The notes under the pieces were generated by a model. The model was not told the origin of the DNA. It worked only from the letters and a program-made list of their open reading frames with translations, and ran no database searches. This document shows positions 5,568 to 8,217 of a stretch of 8,217 nt of DNA, piece after piece. Source of the stretch: Paracoccaceae bacterium. GTDB lineage: Bacteria; Pseudomonadota; Alphaproteobacteria; Rhodobacterales; Rhodobacteraceae. The first letter of the stretch is position 1, and every line of letters begins with the position of its first letter. The translations under genes were made by a program, and so were the position numbers. Where the stretch lies: NCBI GenBank assembly GCA_006227805.1, contig SBFT01000255.1, positions 1 to 8,217 of the forward strand, written 5' to 3'.

Positions 5568-6551
5568 ATGACAGCCCCCTTGATCGACAACCTTCAATAC
5601 TGCAACTGGTCGCCGAAGATCTTCCGCGAACTGCGCGCGGGCGGCGTCGATGCCGTCCATGTCACCATCGCCTATCACGAGGAGCTGCGCGAGGTCCTGG
5701 GCAACCTGACCGCCTGGAACCGCTGGTTCGAGGCGCATCCCGACCTGATCTTCAAGGGGCTGACGGGCGACGACGTGCGGCGCGCGCAGGCGACGGGGCG
5801 CACGGCCGTGTTCTTCGGCTTCCAGACGCCCACGCCTATCGGCGACGATATCGGCCTGATCGAGATCTGGCATCAGCTTGGCATCCGCTTCATGCAGCTG
5901 ACCTACAACAACCAGTCTCTGCTGGCGACCGGCTGCTACGAGGCCGAGGATCCCGGCCTGACCCGCTATGGCAGGCAGGCGGTGGCCGAGATGAACCGGG
6001 TCGGGCTGGTGATCGACATGAGCCATTCGGCCGAACGCTCGACGCTCGAGGCGATCGACGCCTCCGCGCGCCCGATCGCGATCACCCATGCCAATCCCCA
6101 TTGGTGGCATCCCGCGCTGCGCAACAAGTCCGACGCGGTGTTGCGCGCGCTGACGGGGCGCGGGGGCATGCTGGGCTTTTCGCTCTATCCCCATCATCTC
6201 AAGGGCGGCAGCGCCTGCCGGCTCGAGGATTTCTGCGCCATGATCGCCGAGACCGCGTCGCGCTACGGGGCGGAAAACCTCGGGATCGGATCCGACCTCT
6301 GCCAGGACCAGCCCGACCGCGTGGTGGAATGGATGCGCGTCGGGCGCTGGTCGAAGACGATCGATTACGGCGAGGGCAACGCCGCCAATCCCGGCTTTCC
6401 GCCTATGCCCGTCTGGTTCCGCGACAACCGCGACTGGGACAATATCCGGCAGGGCCTGGCGCGGCAGGGTTTCGACGCGGCCGAGATCGGCGGGATCATG
6501 GGGGGCAACTGGCTGCGCTTCTACGACCGCAATTTCGGTCCCGCCGAGTGA
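5568..6551 (+). CDS. Divergent peptidase M19 (membrane/renal dipeptidase-like) protein lacking part of the metal site
   Basis: A 327-residue TIM-barrel protein of the M19 family, without signal peptide, so probably cytosolic. Family-wide features: LRAGGVDAVHVTIA (22-35), LGIRFMQLTYNNQ (104-116), NRVGLVIDMSHS (143-154) with His153, ITHANP (172-177) with His174, RNKSDAVLRAL (185-195), GIGSD (239-243) with Asp243, and a closing MGGNWLRFYD (311-320). Aligning by eye to classical renal dipeptidase, the N-terminal HxD is replaced (His to Leu9, Asp to Tyr11 in LIDNLQYCN). The bridging Glu of the EGG motif corresponds to Gln86 in GFQTPTP. Three of five zinc ligands are therefore changed, while the two histidines and the catalytic Asp remain. 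I recall a similar subgroup (GFQ, GTGCYE) in Pseudomonas near dimethylglycine-catabolism genes. Dipeptidase activity should not be assumed. The start has no clear Shine-Dalgarno. The next gene begins ten bases after the stop. Confidence 0.88.
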   Translation: MTAPLIDNLQYCNWSPKIFRELRAGGVDAVHVTIAYHEELREVLGNLTAWNRWFEAHPDLIFKGLTGDDVRRAQATGRTAVFFGFQTPTPIGDDIGLIEIWHQLGIRFMQLTYNNQSLLATGCYEAEDPGLTRYGRQAVAEMNRVGLVIDMSHSAERSTLEAIDASARPIAITHANPHWWHPALRNKSDAVLRALTGRGGMLGFSLYPHHLKGGSACRLEDFCAMIAETASRYGAENLGIGSDLCQDQPDRVVEWMRVGRWSKTIDYGEGNAANPGFPPMPVWFRDNRDWDNIRQGLARQGFDAAEIGGIMGGNWLRFYDRNFGPAE

Positions 6552-6561
6552 GGGTCAGTCG

Positions 6562-8211
6562 ATGAAGGACATGGAACTTCCGCCCCAGATGCCGCTCCGC
6601 CCGCCGGGGCAGGTGATGCGCCTGGCGCGGATGGGCGCGTTCTTTCCCACCCGCCTGTCCTTCCTGCGGGTGCTGACGCGGCGGCTGTCGCAGGACGGGG
6701 CCCGCGTGACCCGGCCGCTCTGGGAAATCGATGCCGAGGGCTTCGGGCGCGCCGTCTACGCCGTGCGCTTCGGGGGCCACGATTACGCGCTGGTCTGCGT
6801 GACCCAGCCGCTGGCGGACGAGGCGCGCTCGGACCGGGTAATCGCCACCGCCTGGGACGCGGCCTTCGTCCTGCACGATGGTCTGCCCGATCCCGCGGAC
6901 ATCGACCGCATCGCCGCCGCCGCCCCCCTTCAGGAGGCGGGACGCTTCACCGCGCGCGACCTTGTCCTGAGCCGCGCGAACAAGTCGGTCCGGCTGTGGT
7001 CGCATGTGGTCGAACGGCTGCGCGAAGGCCGCCAGCCGGACGCGGATTTCGTGAACCGCATCGGCTATCTGATGCGCACCACGGCGGTCTACGGCAACGG
7101 CAAGTTCGGCATCGCCGATCGCGGCCTGATCGCAGACCGGCCCGGGCTGGGCCTTTCCTTCATGGCCGAGATGCTGACGGTCTGGCTGATCCGGCAGTTC
7201 ACGCTGGATCTTGTCGAACATGTGGGCGGGGCGCGGCTCGACCGCGCGCTGGCGCGGCACCTGGGGATCGGCAATGCGACGGGCCTGGGCATGGCGCCGT
7301 TCCTCGTCAGCCATCCGGTTCTCCTGAACAACTGGATGATGGTGCGCGAGACCGCGCTGGCCCGCGCCCGTGCGGTGGACGAGATCTCGGACGCCCAGGC
7401 CGCGCGCGTGCTGCGGCTGGCGCAGCGGGCGGGCCAGCATCTGGCGCAGTGGCAGGTGCCCGAAGCCGCCCACCAGGCGCGCATCGACGCCCTGCGCGCC
7501 GATTGGGCCTGGTTCCAGCGCGATCTGCCGGGCGCGCTCGACCGCGCGCGGCCCTTCGACGGGCTGATCCGCGCATCCGAGGCCCAGAGCCTCGACCTGC
7601 AGGAATTGCTGGTCGCCCTGGTGATCGAGGCCTGCCCCGACCTGGTCGATGGCCTGGCCGATTGCCTGACCGATCCCTTCGGCGCGCCGCCCCCCGATTT
7701 CCCCGATACGCGCGCCCTGGGCGATGCGGCGCGCGCGGCCTGTTCCTGGGCGCTCGACTACGACTTCTCGCGGCAGGATCAGACCGCGCAGTTCTGGTAT
7801 GTCTCGGAGGAGAAACTCGAACCGCGCCTGGGCCGCCGGCACGAGGAACCCGGAGCCGATCGCGAAAGCCCGCTCTTCGTCGCCCGCGCCGTGCAGGAGA
7901 TGCTGGCCGATCTGCCCGCGCGCCCCGAACCCCTGGGCGATTTCCTGGCGCGCCATCCCCGCCATCTCTGGGCGGTCGAACGGGTGGCGGTGGCGCGTGC
8001 CTGCCCCTATTCGGAGATCCGCGACAATCTCCTGTCCGGCGATTGCCTGCCCATCGACATGCTGCGCTCGAAGCTGGCCATGTTCGGGGCGACCCGGTTC
8101 GATCCCAAGTCGGACCTCTGGACGCGGGTGACGCTGGCGCAGGGCGCCCCCCTGGCCGAGGACCTGGGCACCGAGCGCGCGGATGATTGGTGGCTGCCGG
8201 TGTTGACGTGA
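6562..8211 (+). CDS. Uncharacterised 549-residue protein paired with the M19-like gene
   Basis: A complete ORF starting ten bases after the M19-like gene, with GAGGG (6550-6554) seven bases before the ATG, so the two are probably co-translated. I do not recognise a characterised family, though I recall homologues as hypothetical proteins in other proteobacteria. No signal peptide, transmembrane segment or nucleotide-binding motif is evident. Likely conserved blocks: RLARMGAFFPTRLSFLRVL (20-38); a possible small alpha/beta region (65-105, AVYAVRFGGHDYALVCVTQP); LSRANKSVRLWSHVVERL (136-153); GYLMRTTAVYGNGKFGIADR (168-187); a helical stretch FMAEMLTVWLIRQFTLDLVE (200-219); GIGNATGLGMAPFLVSHPV (235-253) followed by LLNNWMM; YVSEEKLEPRLGRR (413-426); and DNLLSGDCLPIDMLRSKLAM (488-507). 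The Arg/Asn/Lys and Gly-Asn-rich blocks look like a ligand site rather than a scaffold. Composition resembles neighbouring genes, so there is no sign of recent transfer. Confidence 0.9.
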   Translation: MKDMELPPQMPLRPPGQVMRLARMGAFFPTRLSFLRVLTRRLSQDGARVTRPLWEIDAEGFGRAVYAVRFGGHDYALVCVTQPLADEARSDRVIATAWDAAFVLHDGLPDPADIDRIAAAAPLQEAGRFTARDLVLSRANKSVRLWSHVVERLREGRQPDADFVNRIGYLMRTTAVYGNGKFGIADRGLIADRPGLGLSFMAEMLTVWLIRQFTLDLVEHVGGARLDRALARHLGIGNATGLGMAPFLVSHPVLLNNWMMVRETALARARAVDEISDAQAARVLRLAQRAGQHLAQWQVPEAAHQARIDALRADWAWFQRDLPGALDRARPFDGLIRASEAQSLDLQELLVALVIEACPDLVDGLADCLTDPFGAPPPDFPDTRALGDAARAACSWALDYDFSRQDQTAQFWYVSEEKLEPRLGRRHEEPGADRESPLFVARAVQEMLADLPARPEPLGDFLARHPRHLWAVERVAVARACPYSEIRDNLLSGDCLPIDMLRSKLAMFGATRFDPKSDLWTRVTLAQGAPLAEDLGTERADDWWLPVLT

Positions 8212-8217
8212 TGGAGT
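8211..8217 (+). CDS. Probable start of a further gene, cut by the window edge
   Basis: The stop TGA at 8209-8211 overlaps an ATG at 8211-8213 (TGATG), the classical arrangement of translationally coupled genes. Only two codons (Met-Glu) and one base are visible, so nothing can be said about the product. If real, it is the third member of the M19-like gene cluster. Confidence 0.4.

Noticed and set aside
6496..7965. Long minus-strand open frame opposite the 549-aa gene
   Set aside because: Its composition (Gly/Arg/Gln/His-rich, low-complexity style) is that of an antisense shadow. The plus-strand frame has a ribosome binding site, coupling to its neighbour and protein-like blocks.
1..8217. CRISPR array, tRNA, rRNA, transposase or prophage genes
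   Set aside because: No regularly spaced repeats, cloverleaf, conserved rRNA segments or mobile-element protein motifs were seen in either strand.

Overview
This is a GC-rich window with dense short-spaced genes. It is almost certainly chromosomal DNA of an alphaproteobacterium of the Rhodobacterales (Paracoccus/Rhodovulum/Roseobacter relatives). The grounds are the base composition, the sequence style of the housekeeping proteins (CobQ, EF-P, ArgD, ArgF), a small conserved protein that I associate with this order, and an intergenic element (CCAAATATCCCGGGGG followed by a G/C hairpin) that I recall as recurrent in these genomes. Genus cannot be fixed from the sequence alone.

Layout, left to right. 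(1) 3-419, plus strand: the 3' end of an unrecognised gene whose product has an acidic Pro/Ala-rich linker and a charged helical C-terminus. (2) 427-1899, minus strand: cobQ (cobyric acid synthase), convergent with the first gene and only 7 bp from it. (3) A GC hairpin at 1918-1938, then 1970-2290 minus strand: a small soluble conserved protein, probably DUF6280-type. (4) A divergent regulatory region, 2291-2508, with a good sigma-70-like promoter for efp. (5) 2509-3072, plus strand: efp, followed by a textbook intrinsic terminator at 3099-3131. (6) A 5' regulatory region, 3132-3324, with several dyads, leading into argD (3325-4500) and argF (4580-5506), two arginine-biosynthesis genes separated by a repeat element. 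(7) A perfect inverted repeat at 5512-5532, then a pair of accessory-looking genes: a divergent M19 'dipeptidase' (5568-6551) that lacks three of the five classical metal ligands, and a 549-residue protein of unknown function (6562-8211). A further gene appears to start at 8211 by a TGATG stop/start overlap.

How the genes work together. ArgD and ArgF act in the ornithine/citrulline part of arginine biosynthesis and probably form one transcription unit. CobQ, EF-P and the small protein are independent housekeeping functions. The M19-like gene, the 549-aa gene and the gene opening at the right edge are tightly packed and probably co-translated. They are the least explained part of the window and the best candidate for an undescribed system. 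Nothing in the window looks like a CRISPR array, tRNA, rRNA, insertion sequence or phage gene.
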